Below are positions 25,637-35,800 of a stretch of 64,000 nucleotides of DNA, one piece after another (position 1 is the first letter of the stretch; each line of letters starts with the position of its first letter). The stretch lies in contig JAHHII010000015.1 in assembly GCA_019358855.1 (NCBI GenBank), forward strand, positions 1 to 64,000. The letters are read 5' to 3'. The DNA is from Timaviella obliquedivisa GSE-PSE-MK23-08B. GTDB taxonomy: Bacteria > Cyanobacteriota > Cyanobacteriia > Elainellales > Elainellaceae. A model generated the notes under the pieces. That model was not told the origin of the DNA. It was given only the letters and a program-made list of their open reading frames with translations, and ran no database searches. Both the position numbers and the translations under genes were made by a program.

Positions 25637-28078
25637 CTACAATTGCTTAAGAATCGTTTCAGCCCTAGGTTTATAAACTAAGTGAAATAGAGTGTCTAGA
25701 TAATGCAGCAATTCCTGGCGATCGTCCTGAAAAACAAAGTTCCAAAAACTATACATTTTTGCTAACAAAAGTAGATGTCGCGTGTGTAACTGCCAATTGT
25801 AATGATTTTGAATTTGCTGGACTGCCCAATCAGAATTATCTTGCCAATAGTGAGGGTCTAAATTGCACTGGTCAAAAAAGTCTAAAATTCGCTTTGAAGT
25901 TCCCTCTAGATCCGTAGGGTTAAGATGAAAGTGATCATGGGCATCTCCCAAAATTTCTAACGAGCCACCAAATTCACTGACAAAGGTCGGTAGTCCAGAA
26001 CTCATTGCCTCTAAAACCGTGCGACCAAATGCAGCAAAGTGAGTAAAGTGAACAAATATACCCCGATAATCAGCAATAATTCGGTAGATCTCGCCCAGGT
26101 CTACCCCTGGCAAAGACGTACCAATCCAACGGACGCTGCCATCTAGACCATACTGCTGAATAATCTGGTGCAGTTGAACGATCGCTTCTGCTTCCTCAAC
26201 AGAGTTTGCTTGGGAAGCATCTAACGTATGAGTTATTAAAATGAGGTTGCATTGCGATCGGAGTGGCTGGCTCCTCCCAAAGCATTCGACCAGTCCTTTG
26301 AAGTTTTTAGCAGAGACTAAAGGAGCGATCGCAAGAATAGGAGTTTTACTGAGGTCGTTAAAATGTCCTACAATGTGCGGATCTTCTTGAGTAAAAAGAA
26401 GATCATGGACTCGTGCCCGCACAGCAGGAATGCGATCGCCCGTTCGACTATAAGGGAAAAATAATTGCTCGTTGACTCCTGGAGGAACTCGATTAAATTT
26501 GGGACTAAACAAGTTAATGCCATCAATGACATGATATAAATGGGGCAGACTAAAGCATTTATAGGATTCGTACTGCCCCAGCGTATCGGGTGTACCGACA
26601 ATTTCTTGATAAGAAGAGGTAATAATAAAATCAGCGGCATTCATACTAATTAAATCGGCAGTAAACTGAGATGAAAAGTGATGCTCTGCCTCCATTTCTT
26701 GCCAATACATATCGCTAAATAAATACCGAGGCTTTTCTAGTGTATGAGCGATCGTGCAATGCGTTACATTGAGCCGACGCGCCAACAAAGAAGCCACTAA
26801 ATTACCGTCACTATAATTGCCAATAATGAGTCCGGGGCGATCGTGAAAGTGAGCCAGCAGTTCTTTTTCTGCATCAACTGCAAAAGTTTCGAGATAGGGC
26901 CAAATTTCGGATTTAGGAATCCAGTGTTGAATCAATGGGTTATGGGCATCTTCTACGTGAAAGGGAACTCGCAAAATCCAAGCATTTTGAGTGCCGTGAA
27001 TTTTTTCTAACGGCATATTGCAGTGGGTGCCGTCACAATTAGGAATGAGCCGCGTCAAAATCACCACATCCGGTTGGATTCCTAGCCCACCCAAGCCTGC
27101 TAATTCAATCTCTTCCCAGAGGTAATGCTCTAAACTAGCGGCTTGCTCTAACACATAAACCACCTGTCCCGTAACCTCAGGTCGTTTACGAGTTCCTTCT
27201 TGGGCAACCCATCCATGAATAGAAACCAAGACAACCCGAAAGACTGCTGGAATACGAGCCATAAAGGCTTCTAGGATAGCAGGTTCAGGATTTAGAACGA
27301 GATGATTTAAAAGCTCTAGGCTCTCCTGCACACGAGCCGTGTTATTTCCCCAACCCGGTTCAAATCCAAGCTCCTGGAGAGGTTTCCGAAACGCTTCGCA
27401 GGGTTGATTAGCAGGGCGATCGCTCAAAACCTCTAAAGCCTGTTTGACTCGTTCAATTAACTGTTCGCTAGAGTGAATTTTATCGTTGATCATCAGCGAT
27501 ATATTATCGTATTGATGCTGTTTCAAAACCTGAAACAGTGCATTCAACCAATACTGCGGATCGCTTAAAACCTGGTTACACAAATGACGATTGAGTACCT
27601 CTAGCCCCTGCCCAATTGTCCGAGGATCATGAATAGTCGGAGCTTTTTCGTAGAAAGGATGCATATCAATTTCTAGAATCCTCGGTTCAGATTCTAATGA
27701 ACGATCGCCCTCTGCTTCTCTACTTGTTTTTACTAAAGAGTCGCGCATCTTCAGCAACGCCTGTGGGGTTCTTTGTTCAAGCTGAGTCAAGTCGTTATTC
27801 AAGCTCCAAATCTCCTGACTAGCAACCCAAGGACGCACCAGCACCCAGATATTCTTCTCTGCCAGAATCAATTCATGAACAAAGTGGAGTAACTTTCCTA
27901 ACACAGAGGTGTGATAAAAATAGGTCGGCTTTTGAGCCTGGTGGCAATAGTCCGAGAATGTTTGCAAGATTTCATTTCTCAAGAAGTACCGTTTGCCCGA
28001 ATCTCTTAATACATCAATTAACTGAAGGAGATCAACTTGTTCCTCTCTGGAGAGAACATTCTGAATTAAGTCATGCAT
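25637..28078 (-). CDS. Sucrose synthase-like glycosyltransferase (atypical active site)
   Basis: An 813-residue protein that follows sucrose synthase along its whole length. The N-terminal regulatory region covers about 1-250, then come two GT-B Rossmann lobes with GNYSDGNLVASLLARRLNV, CTIAHTLEKPRYLFSD and FSSQFTADLISMNAADFII. Known enzymes read ARLDRVKN at the UDP-phosphate site; here the segment is APLVSAKN, so the Arg is Pro586 while Lys591 is kept. The E-x7-E motif (EAFGLTVIE) reads AAFGRTVLE, so the first Glu is Ala682 and Glu690 remains. The protein may use another donor, be a regulator, or be a divergent SusA. It is probably co-transcribed with the hydrolase-like gene (52 bp upstream) and the GH65 fusion. 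Confidence 0.82.
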   Translation of the reverse strand: MHDLIQNVLSREEQVDLLQLIDVLRDSGKRYFLRNEILQTFSDYCHQAQKPTYFYHTSVLGKLLHFVHELILAEKNIWVLVRPWVASQEIWSLNNDLTQLEQRTPQALLKMRDSLVKTSREAEGDRSLESEPRILEIDMHPFYEKAPTIHDPRTIGQGLEVLNRHLCNQVLSDPQYWLNALFQVLKQHQYDNISLMINDKIHSSEQLIERVKQALEVLSDRPANQPCEAFRKPLQELGFEPGWGNNTARVQESLELLNHLVLNPEPAILEAFMARIPAVFRVVLVSIHGWVAQEGTRKRPEVTGQVVYVLEQAASLEHYLWEEIELAGLGGLGIQPDVVILTRLIPNCDGTHCNMPLEKIHGTQNAWILRVPFHVEDAHNPLIQHWIPKSEIWPYLETFAVDAEKELLAHFHDRPGLIIGNYSDGNLVASLLARRLNVTHCTIAHTLEKPRYLFSDMYWQEMEAEHHFSSQFTADLISMNAADFIITSSYQEIVGTPDTLGQYESYKCFSLPHLYHVIDGINLFSPKFNRVPPGVNEQLFFPYSRTGDRIPAVRARVHDLLFTQEDPHIVGHFNDLSKTPILAIAPLVSAKNFKGLVECFGRSQPLRSQCNLILITHTLDASQANSVEEAEAIVQLHQIIQQYGLDGSVRWIGTSLPGVDLGEIYRIIADYRGIFVHFTHFAAFGRTVLEAMSSGLPTFVSEFGGSLEILGDAHDHFHLNPTDLEGTSKRILDFFDQCNLDPHYWQDNSDWAVQQIQNHYNWQLHTRHLLLLAKMYSFWNFVFQDDRQELLHYLDTLFHLVYKPRAETILKQL

Positions 28079-28130
28079 GGTAGTGAGTTCCTTGCTTTAA
28101 CAACCATCTCTAGTTGTTTTTGTGCATCGA

Positions 28131-28844
28131 TCATTTTTTTACAAAAGACTCTATTCGTTGTGCCTCAACTATTGGCTCAGTAGAAACCAAATACTGCTTA
28201 AACCATTGAGTTGCTAAGTTTGCCACTTTATTCAACGCTTCAGAATTCTCGCTTAAATAACTTGCTCCAGCGATCGTCTCAAGTTGTTTTTGTGCATGAA
28301 TTTTTTCCAATGCATCTTGGTTAACATGCTGGGCACGGGCATCGTCTTCGGCTACCATTAACAGGGTCGGTGACTGAACGTTGGACAAAACGGCGTTCGC
28401 TAAATCTAGCCGTCCTCCCAAGCAAGCGATCGCCCCGACTCGGCTTGGTTTTTTTGCCGCTGCCAGGATAGCAGCACCAGCCTCAATCCCGCTCCCGAAA
28501 TAACCCATTCTCAAACCTTGAGTAGCAGGATATAAAGATAACCAATCAGTCGCTCCTCCTAAACGTTCAGCCAACAAATTTGCATTGAAAAGCAAATATT
28601 TAGTGTTGCGATCGCTAGCCTCTTCATGTAATGTCAACAAGCTAATGATTAACGTTGCTAACCCAGCCTGATGTAAAACTGCTGCAATACGTTGGCTACT
28701 TTGACTATATCGACCTTTATTAGTACTATGCACTAATATAATTAAACTTTCTGCCTGAAGAGGGATGACCAAATCGCCTTCTAAATAAATGCGATCGGCT
28801 GTAATAGAAAATAGTCTCTCCTTGTAGTTTTCTTTAATGTTCAT
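28131..28844 (-). CDS. Dienelactone-hydrolase-like alpha/beta-hydrolase fold protein, catalytic residues apparently lost
   Basis: A 237-residue single-domain protein of the DLH-like group often found beside phosphoribosyltransferases. The fold markers are clear: LIILVHSTNKGRYS, GLATLIISLLTLHEE, MGYFGSGIEAGAAILAAA and PTLLMVAEDD. In relatives the nucleophile elbow reads GYFGASTGA; here the Ser position is Gly119 and the following Gly is Glu121. The relatives' GATHLFEE carries the catalytic His; here it reads GASYLSEN (Tyr196). The Asp region is retained. It may be a pseudoenzyme, perhaps partnering the neighbouring sucrose-synthase-like protein (inference). Start ATG at 28844. Confidence 0.8.
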   Translation of the reverse strand: MNIKENYKERLFSITADRIYLEGDLVIPLQAESLIILVHSTNKGRYSQSSQRIAAVLHQAGLATLIISLLTLHEEASDRNTKYLLFNANLLAERLGGATDWLSLYPATQGLRMGYFGSGIEAGAAILAAAKKPSRVGAIACLGGRLDLANAVLSNVQSPTLLMVAEDDARAQHVNQDALEKIHAQKQLETIAGASYLSENSEALNKVANLATQWFKQYLVSTEPIVEAQRIESFVKK

Positions 28845-29055
28845 TAATAAATCCTCTTTGAATAATTTGAATAAATTTAAAAAATTGGCTTATTAGCAAT
28901 ATACGCTATCGCCTTGAGTATCTTGTGAGGAGCGACAAACGCACAAAATTGCGAGCATTCTTACTTTAGAGTTAGATCAATCTTCAGTGATCTCATTACA
29001 ATTTTAGACACAATTAAATCTTAAACACAATCAACAGTCAGCTTCAATTTGAAAA

Positions 29056-29727
29056 ATGCAGCAGTTATTTGTTCCTGCCGTCTTCCTGGTTTTTCTTCAG
29101 TCCTGTAGTTCTTCTTCGCCTGAGAGCCTATATGACCTCATCAGAACCTTTCAGCTACTCGCCACAATCCAAAACCCTTACTCCGGCTCTATCAGTGAAT
29201 CATCCAGAGATAAATTTTGTTTTAGCTGACTATCAGTGGGAGCATCGAATTTTACTAATTTTTGCACCCTTCGAACGATCGCCTGCCTACCAGCAGCAGA
29301 TGGCATACTGGGATGAAGAAGGTGTCCAAGAGCGAGAACTGAAGCTAGTAGAGGTGTTAGGAAGCGCTGGTCAGGTTGGTGGGCAGCCCATTTCTTCTGC
29401 ATCGGTTGAGAAACTCAGAGGATGTCTGAGAAGTATCAAAGATTCTTATACTTGCCCCCCAGCCCATTCTGGGGGACTTCCGAACCAATGCTCCTTCAAA
29501 GTCTCCCAGAATGGGGGATTTAGGGGGCGGATCGGAAGCAATCTAAACTTCTCAGACATTCTCTCAGGCAACACTTTGGAATTGCCCCAGGGAAGTTTAC
29601 GGTAATTTTAGTTGGTAAAGATGGTACTGAAAAGCAACGAAGTCAAACACCAATCGATCCAGCCACGATTTTTCGCACGATTGATGCTATGCCCATGCGT
29701 CAGCAAGAAATGCGCGATCGTCAGTAG
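29056..29727 (+). pseudogene. DUF4174 family gene disrupted by a family 1 MITE
   Basis: The 5' part encodes a DUF4174-like domain (LADYQWEHRILLIFAPFERS ... SVEKL) and the 3' part, in another frame, encodes RQHFGIAPGKFTVILVG and ends at TAG 29725-29727. Deleting the element at 29418-29563 plus one TCA copy joins them in frame as VEKL-RQHFG. With the insertion, the frame runs through the element to an early stop at 29605. The beginning is also unclear. An ATG at 29056 gives a lipoprotein-like signal (LVFLQSC) but in a different frame, while a TTG at 29069 or ATG at 29132 is in frame with the domain. There may be a second lesion near the 5' end. Confidence 0.85.
29418..29563 (+). mobile_element. 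MITE-like element, family 1, copy 3 (146 bp), inside DUF4174
   Basis: The left end GAGGATGTCTGAGAAGT and right end ACTTCTCAGACATTCTC (one change) enclose the shared core, with a target duplication TCA at 29415-29417 and 29564-29566. This copy shows the element is mobile, because the empty site can be rebuilt exactly. Confidence 0.95.
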
Positions 29728-29759
29728 CTTGAATCGCTTATAGGGAAAGGATAACAACG

Positions 29760-30593
29760 ATGCAAACTCTCAAACTGATTTCTGGACAAGACATTCCTAT
29801 TCTAGGGATGGGGACTTGGCAAATGGGCGAGGATATGGGCGATCGCCAGAGTGAAATTAAGGCTCTGCGCCATGGATTAGAGCTAGGACTTTCTCTCATT
29901 GACACGGCTGAAATGTATGGAGAAGGAGGGGCAGAGGAAGTCATTGCAGAGGCGATCGCTAACCGTCGAGCAGAAGTTTTTTTAGTTAGCAAAGTTTATC
30001 CTTACAATGCTTCTAAACGAGGAGTAATAGCGGCTTGCGAACGAAGCCTGAAGCGATTGAAAACTGATTACCTTGATCTTTATTTGTTACATTGGCGGGG
30101 TTCGGTGCCGTTGACAGAGACGTTGGAAGCGTTCCAGACACTTCAACAATCTGGAAAAATTCGGAGTTATGGCGTGAGCAATTTTGATGTCGCAGAGATG
30201 CAGGGAGCCGTTTCATTGAAGGGTGGAAACGGCATTGTGACAAACCAAGTCCTCTACAATCTTACGCGGCGCGGCATTGAGCAAAACTTACTGCCCTGGT
30301 GTCGGCAACAGAATATTCCAATCATGGCGTATTCTCCCATAGAACAAGGGCGCTTGCTGAATAGCAGGACACTTAAGGCGATCGCGCAAGAAAGAGGAGT
30401 ATCTACGGCACAAATAGCGATCGCCTGGTTGTTACACCAAGACAACGTGATTGTGATTCCCAAATCTAGTCACGTTGATCATGTAGGGCAAAATCGGGCT
30501 GCCCTAGATTTGAAATTGAGCGCTGAAGAACTCAATATTCTAGAAACTGCCTTTCCCGTACCTACCCATTCTGTGCCTTTAGAAATGCTTTAA
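29760..30593 (+). CDS. Aldo/keto reductase (2,5-diketogluconate reductase-like)
   Basis: A 277-residue NADPH-dependent reductase distinct from the one at 864. The tetrad is Asp48 and Tyr53 in LIDTAEMYG, Lys78 in FLVSKVY and His111 in LYLLHWRG. The C-terminal cofactor site is VIPKSSHVDHVGQNRAAL. The short form and GMGTWQMG start place it in the AKR5/YtbE-like group acting on small aldehydes and ketones. ATG at 29760 follows AAAGGATAACAACG, a reasonable ribosome site. It is 32 bp downstream of the broken DUF4174 gene and may share its promoter. Confidence 0.92.
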   Translation: MQTLKLISGQDIPILGMGTWQMGEDMGDRQSEIKALRHGLELGLSLIDTAEMYGEGGAEEVIAEAIANRRAEVFLVSKVYPYNASKRGVIAACERSLKRLKTDYLDLYLLHWRGSVPLTETLEAFQTLQQSGKIRSYGVSNFDVAEMQGAVSLKGGNGIVTNQVLYNLTRRGIEQNLLPWCRQQNIPIMAYSPIEQGRLLNSRTLKAIAQERGVSTAQIAIAWLLHQDNVIVIPKSSHVDHVGQNRAALDLKLSAEELNILETAFPVPTHSVPLEML

Positions 30594-30602
30594 GGCAACT
30601 CT

Positions 30603-31187
30603 CTAAAAAAACGGAAATGAGCGATCGCTCCCATCAAATTGCAGCCTACCATAGCCTAAAAACTGCCCATAAGGAGCAGTCCCTGGAGGATAAGCGGTCA
30701 CTCCAAATAAGTACACACCATCTCGTCTAGGATTTCGTCTGGGCTGTAATTCTAAGGTTACGGTGTTGCCAGGAGAAACCGGAGGATCAAAGACAATTGA
30801 GAGGGTTTGGGCATCCCGATCAAAGTAATTTTCGCCTAGATTAAGTTCGTCTCCCCGATCGCGCCTTGTTCCAACAAAAGCTCGGCTGTCTTCGGCATCA
30901 AATTGTACTAAGCGTGCCCGAGTCGAACCATCGCGCTGAGCAATGACCACTTTCTGTAAAGGTTCTCCTGCATCTTCTGGGATACTCAAAGTGAAATAGT
31001 AAGACGCGCTTGAAGCAGAAGTCTGCCTTTCGGTCGTTGCAACATTTACTAAGCTGGGAGGATGAACAAAGTAGACTTTGCCATCTCGCAGTTGCACCGC
31101 TTGAGAGGACATAACAAAAGCGTTGTGCAGAAGAATGCTACTACAGGTTGAGGCGATCGCTAGACTAAACCAAGAAGGAAACCGCAT
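30603..31187 (-). CDS. DUF2808 secreted protein
   Basis: A 194-residue exported protein of a family common in cyanobacteria. A signal peptide (WFSLAIASTCSSILLHNAFVMSSQA) precedes the domain, whose typical pieces are KVYFVHPPSL, YYFTLSIPEDAGEPLQKV, RAFVGTRRDRG, LSIVFDPPVSPGNTVTLEL and GVYLFGVTAYPPG. Function is not known. It converges on the aldo/keto reductase (9 bp between stops). No motif suggests catalysis. Confidence 0.88.
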   Translation of the reverse strand: MRFPSWFSLAIASTCSSILLHNAFVMSSQAVQLRDGKVYFVHPPSLVNVATTERQTSASSASYYFTLSIPEDAGEPLQKVVIAQRDGSTRARLVQFDAEDSRAFVGTRRDRGDELNLGENYFDRDAQTLSIVFDPPVSPGNTVTLELQPRRNPRRDGVYLFGVTAYPPGTAPYGQFLGYGRLQFDGSDRSFPFF

Positions 31188-31221
31188 AGATTAATTAAGA
31201 ATAGGATGTTGTACGTTTATT

Positions 31222-31416
31222 CTAGCGATCGCCTCTACACTTATTTAGGATTGAGTTGGGTTGAATCACGACCAAAAGTTGTCCAGCCGTTACGAGTTGC
31301 CCGATCTGACAAAATATCTCTGTCACCATTCCGGCACGATCAGCGAATACAGCAATTCCCATTTTCATAGCTTCTAAAATGACTAGGCGATCGCCCTCAG
31401 CAACGCGACACTTCAC
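31222..31416 (-). pseudogene. Remnant of a biotin carboxyl carrier domain (urea carboxylase-like)
   Basis: A 64-residue frame with the biotinylation motif EAMKM and the rest of the carrier fold (ILEAMKMGIAVFADRAGMV, EIFCQIGQLVTAGQLLVVIQ). It lacks the N-terminal half of the domain, and a stop codon lies directly upstream of the GTG start. The C-terminal wording resembles the carrier end of urea carboxylase more than the acetyl-CoA carboxylase AccB. It is most simply a decayed gene fragment; a short functional carrier is unlikely because about 15 residues of the beta-barrel are missing. Confidence 0.6.
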
Positions 31417-31610
31417 TCATTGTGAATCGTTTGCGATCGCTGATGCTCCGGATATTTCCCATCTCCGTAGTTGGCGAGGATACTTAAAAAGCCTGGTCTA
31501 GAGAACAGATCAGATTGGTACGAATCTAGAGAATAATCTATACTTTAAACTAGCAAGATGATTGAAAATTATAATAATAGTACGCTCTCGGCACTAATCT
31601 ATTAACACTG

Positions 31611-32153
31611 ATGACCCCATCTGATTTTACTCAGTTAACTGCTCCCCTAGACGCTGTATTTTCTAGCTATGATGAGCCAGAAGCTTTGTTTGAAGCCTTA
31701 CTGCCAACCGTATGCAAGGTTCTGCAAGCCGATCGCTGTTTTCTAGTCGTGCGTCAACCTGCTACTCGACTGAGCCGCGTCTTTTGCTGGCGACGTAGCC
31801 TCCAGTTTCCCGACCTTGCGACCGAGCATTGGGAAATAGAACAACCTTGGGAAAAGGATGATCCAATGTTTGCAGCAGCGTTACGGACAGATCCTTCTAT
31901 TTTTGTCGAGGATGTGGATACAACAGGGGCAGACGTACTTAATGTAGAGTTTGAGCGCGCCAACTTTGGGCATCGAGCCTTAATACATGCGCACATTTGC
32001 CAGGATGGCACCCTGCGAGGTATTTTACAGCCCTGCATTTTTGGTCAACCTAGAATTTGGAGCGAGATCGATCGGCAGATAGTGGCTCGAGTCATTAAAC
32101 AAGTCAGACCCTTTGTGGTGCGCTATGGTGAAACAGCTAGACTCCGAACGTAA
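31611..32153 (+). CDS. GAF domain protein
   Basis: A 180-residue stand-alone GAF domain (residues about 20-170), with VCKVLQADRCFLVVRQP, DPMFAAALRTDPSIFVEDV and a C-terminal RQIVARVIKQVRPFVVRYG helix. It lacks the Cys-His pair used by bilin-binding GAF domains, so it may bind a small ligand or act as a dimerisation module. It could act with the sensor kinases nearby (inference). ATG at 31611; no clear ribosome site. Confidence 0.78.
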   Translation: MTPSDFTQLTAPLDAVFSSYDEPEALFEALLPTVCKVLQADRCFLVVRQPATRLSRVFCWRRSLQFPDLATEHWEIEQPWEKDDPMFAAALRTDPSIFVEDVDTTGADVLNVEFERANFGHRALIHAHICQDGTLRGILQPCIFGQPRIWSEIDRQIVARVIKQVRPFVVRYGETARLRT

Positions 32154-32862
32154 TACCTAGAGAGTAAAAGTCACTGCCTTGGTTTATCCGTTCTATTTGC
32201 TCAGTTTCTCAGTAGTGGAGTAGCCAGGAAGGATCGTGTCGCGCATTAGCATAGAACCACTTAACCTACCAACGAAAAAAGTTTCTTCGCTAGAGTTCCC
32301 TTTGGAGGGATAGAGGCTAACAAGAACGGTACAATCCGCTCCTAGACTAAAATTGCTTCGACTAAGAATTCATTCTCTCAGTTCAGCGATTTATGCATAA
32401 TTTAGCAGGGCACATAAACGTACCGACCCGCTCAAAACCTCTCTCCTCTAGAAGAGAACTCAGAGAGAGAGGCTAGTGATCTCGCCTTAGCATAACTCCT
32501 GACCTCTTCCCTAGTTAATGATGGGGAAACCAACTTTTCACACCAAAATTTAGAGATACTAAAACGTTAGGCAGTGCCACTGACTTACGTTTTGAACGTA
32601 TCAATTATAAAGGAGATTTAAATTGTACTGATGCAAGGTATGAATTTGAAGAGATAGCCTGTAAGGTAAAGGTCATATTTTATTTATGTAGATGATAACT
32701 CTATGTTAGTTATAAATAACCCTTATTTGAGTGGTTTAGTGCTAGCGAAAACCAAATTGGGCATACTTCAATAAGCATTGTCTCCTGCTACAAGCATTCA
32801 ATTAAATCGTGTTTTCCTAGCTGTCGTTGATATCTCGAAGTTCCTTTTCTACTAAGAAGAAC
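32154..32862. other. Long non-coding stretch before the ethylene-receptor-like kinase
   Basis: About 700 bp with no credible coding frame. A hairpin at 32438-32472 (CCTCTCTC pairing with GAGAGAGG) encloses a smaller CTCTAGAAGAG hairpin. The rest is AT-rich and could hold a long leader or a small RNA, but nothing recognisable as a riboswitch is visible. Confidence 0.4.
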
Positions 32863-35800
32863 ATGCTAGAACTGGTCAAAAATCTTCTGTTACCTAGTCA
32901 ATACATTCCTCATGGACATTGTTATTTGTGGCAGATGCCTTTAGTAGGACTGCACCTTGTGAGCGATGCTCTCATAGCCGTTGCCTACTTTTCCATTCCA
33001 GCCATGCTTGTCTACTTTGTCTGCAAGAGAGGCGATATCCCATTCTCTAGAGTGTTTCTGCTATTTGGGGCTTTCATTGTCCTTTGTGGCACAGGGCACC
33101 TCCTTAATATTTTGACACTCTGGTATCCGGCTTATTGGGTTTCTGGCGTAGTACAGGCGATCACTGCACTAGTTTCTTGTTATACCGCCTTGCAATTGAT
33201 TGAACTGTTGCCTCAGTTTCTGGCACTACAAACGCCAGAACAATTAGAAACGCTTAACCGCGAACTAGAGAAGCAGGTAGCAGAACGCCAGCGAACCGAA
33301 GAAACCCTGCGGATGATTGTTGCCGGAACAGCCGCAGTGACTGGAAATGATTTCTTTGCCGCCTTGGTGCAAAACTTGGCGATCGCCCTTGATGTGGCTT
33401 ATGTCATGGTTTGTGAGGCAGTTGATGATGGACAGACGTTGCGCAGCCTTGCCCGGTGGTCAAATGGAAAGTTAGTAGAAAACATTGAGTACAGATCGTC
33501 TGGTACTCAATGTGGGGTGACGATGATAAGTAAGTCGTTGTCTGCTTATCTTGACCCGTTGCAACAGCATACTGATGCACTCCGGCTTCAGGAAATGGGA
33601 GCCGAAAGCTACATGGGTGTGCCTTTGTTAGATACCAACCAGAAGGCAATTGGTCAACTCTGTGTTTTTGATGTCAAACCTTTCCTCATCGACGATCGCA
33701 CTCGCGCTTTGTTCAGCGTGTTTGCAGTGCGGGCAGCCACTGAACTGCAACGACAATGGGCAGAAGATGAGAAACATCGTGCTTATGAAGAACTAGAGTT
33801 TCGGGTGGCAGACCGAACGGCTGAACTAGTGGCTGTCAATGTTGCTTTGGAAACTGAAATTGAGGAACGGGTTGTTGCAGAGGCGTTATTGCAGCAGAGC
33901 CAAGAGCAGTTTTCTAAAGCTTTTCATTCAAACCCCGTCGCCTCTTGTATTTCAACTCTCAAAGCAGGACAAATTTTAGATGTTAATACCAGCTTTCTAA
34001 ACTTGTTTGGCTATAGCCGGGAGGAAGTGATCGGTCGCACCGCGGCTGAGTTGCAAATTTGGGCAAACCCAGCCGACCGCGATCGCTTAATTCAAGGCTT
34101 ACAGCAGCAATCAATGCAGCTAAATGCTCCCTTTCGGACTCGCTCTGGCGAAGTTCGAGAAGGCATGTCCTCCTTTGAAAAGATTGAAATTCAGGGAGAA
34201 TGCTGCCTTCTCAGCATCATTTACGATATTACTGAGCAAAAACAAGCAGAAGCAGAACAGTTGCAGCAGATGCAATTGGCAGCGCTACGGGCAGACATTG
34301 GCACCGCCCTGACTGAAGGTGAATCTATTCAGGATCTGCTGAACCGCTGTGCGATCGCCTTGCACAAACACGCCAATGCCGCCTTCGCCCGAATCTGGAC
34401 ACTCAACGGTTCTGAGCAAATGCTGATTCTACAGGCGAGTGCCGGGATGTATACGCACCTTGATGGCAACCATAGCTGCATCCCTGTGGGACATTTCAAA
34501 ATTGGTTGGATTGCCCAACACCGCCAGCCCCATTTAACTAACGAGGTCGTGAATGATCCTTATATCAGTGATTCTCAATGGGCAGAGCAGGAAGGCATCG
34601 TTGCTTTTGCGGGCTATCCGTTAACCATTAAAAATCGTCTTTTAGGAGTCATGGCAATTTTCGCCCGTTACCCTTTAGCTGAACATACCCTCAAAGAGAT
34701 GGCATCTATTGCCAGGGCGATCGCGGTGGGCATCGATCGCAAATTAACCGAAGAGGCTCTTCGCCAAACCGCCGAGCGAGAGCAGGCATCTGCACGCGTG
34801 CTCCAACGGATGCGGGAAACTCTTGATCTAAAAACTATTTTCCACGCCACAACCGAAGAATTACGGCAAGCAGTGGGGTGCGATCGCACGTTGATTTATC
34901 AATTCAATGCAGACTGGAGTGGACAAGTGGTTGCCGAGTCAGTGGGCAATCTATGGAAAACACTGATTCCTGACCCGATCGCCTGTTCCGGGTTAAATCA
35001 GGGAGCCGCTGATCAAGCCAACTGCACTATCAAACAATTTGACGGCACAGAAGTTTTAATTCAAGACACCTACTTACAAGAGAATGAAGGGGGGGCATAT
35101 CGTCAAAAAACGAATTACTGCTGTGTGACTGATATTTATCAGCAAGGGTTCAACGCTTGCTACATAGAATTTCTAGAATTGCTTCAAGCACGCGCTTATA
35201 TCATTGTTCCAATATTTTGTGGTAGTCAGCTTTGGGGATTATTGGCTACCTACCAGAACACCAAGCCTCGTCAATGGCAGCTAGCCGAAATTCAAATGGT
35301 GTCTCAGATTAGCACTCAACTAGGGGTTGCAGTCCAGCAGGCAGAACTCCTTGCCCAAACCCAATATCAAGCTCAAGCGCTAAAACAAGCAAAAGAAGCT
35401 GCTGATGCTGCAAATGGGGCTAAAAGCGAGTTTCTAGCCAACATGAGTCACGAACTCCGCACTCCTCTTAACGCAATCCTGGGCTTCACACGACTAATGC
35501 AACGCGATCCTTCATTACCAGAAAAACATCATCGCTCGGTCGAAATTGTTAACCAAAGTGGTGGACACTTGCTGGGTCTGATTAACGATGTATTGGAAAT
35601 GTCTAAAATTGAAGCTGGACAGATCACCTTAAACGAAACAGTTTTTGACTTGTCTAAAATGCTGCAAAGCCTAGAAGATATGCTGCAACTAAAAGCACGA
35701 TCTAAAGGATTACAGCTTATTTTTGACTATGACTCGATCGTGCCGCACCCTATCAAAACCGATGAAAATAAACTGCGGCAGATCTTAATTAATCTATTAG

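Noticed and set aside
31222..31416. Considered as a functional AccB-type biotin carrier
   Set aside because: The N-terminal half of the biotinyl domain is missing and a stop lies directly upstream of the start codon.
32154..32862. Searched for a riboswitch (c-di-GMP, cobalamin or similar) before the ethylene-receptor-like kinase
   Set aside because: Only a simple nested hairpin (32438-32472) is visible; none of the conserved riboswitch core motifs I know could be found by eye.
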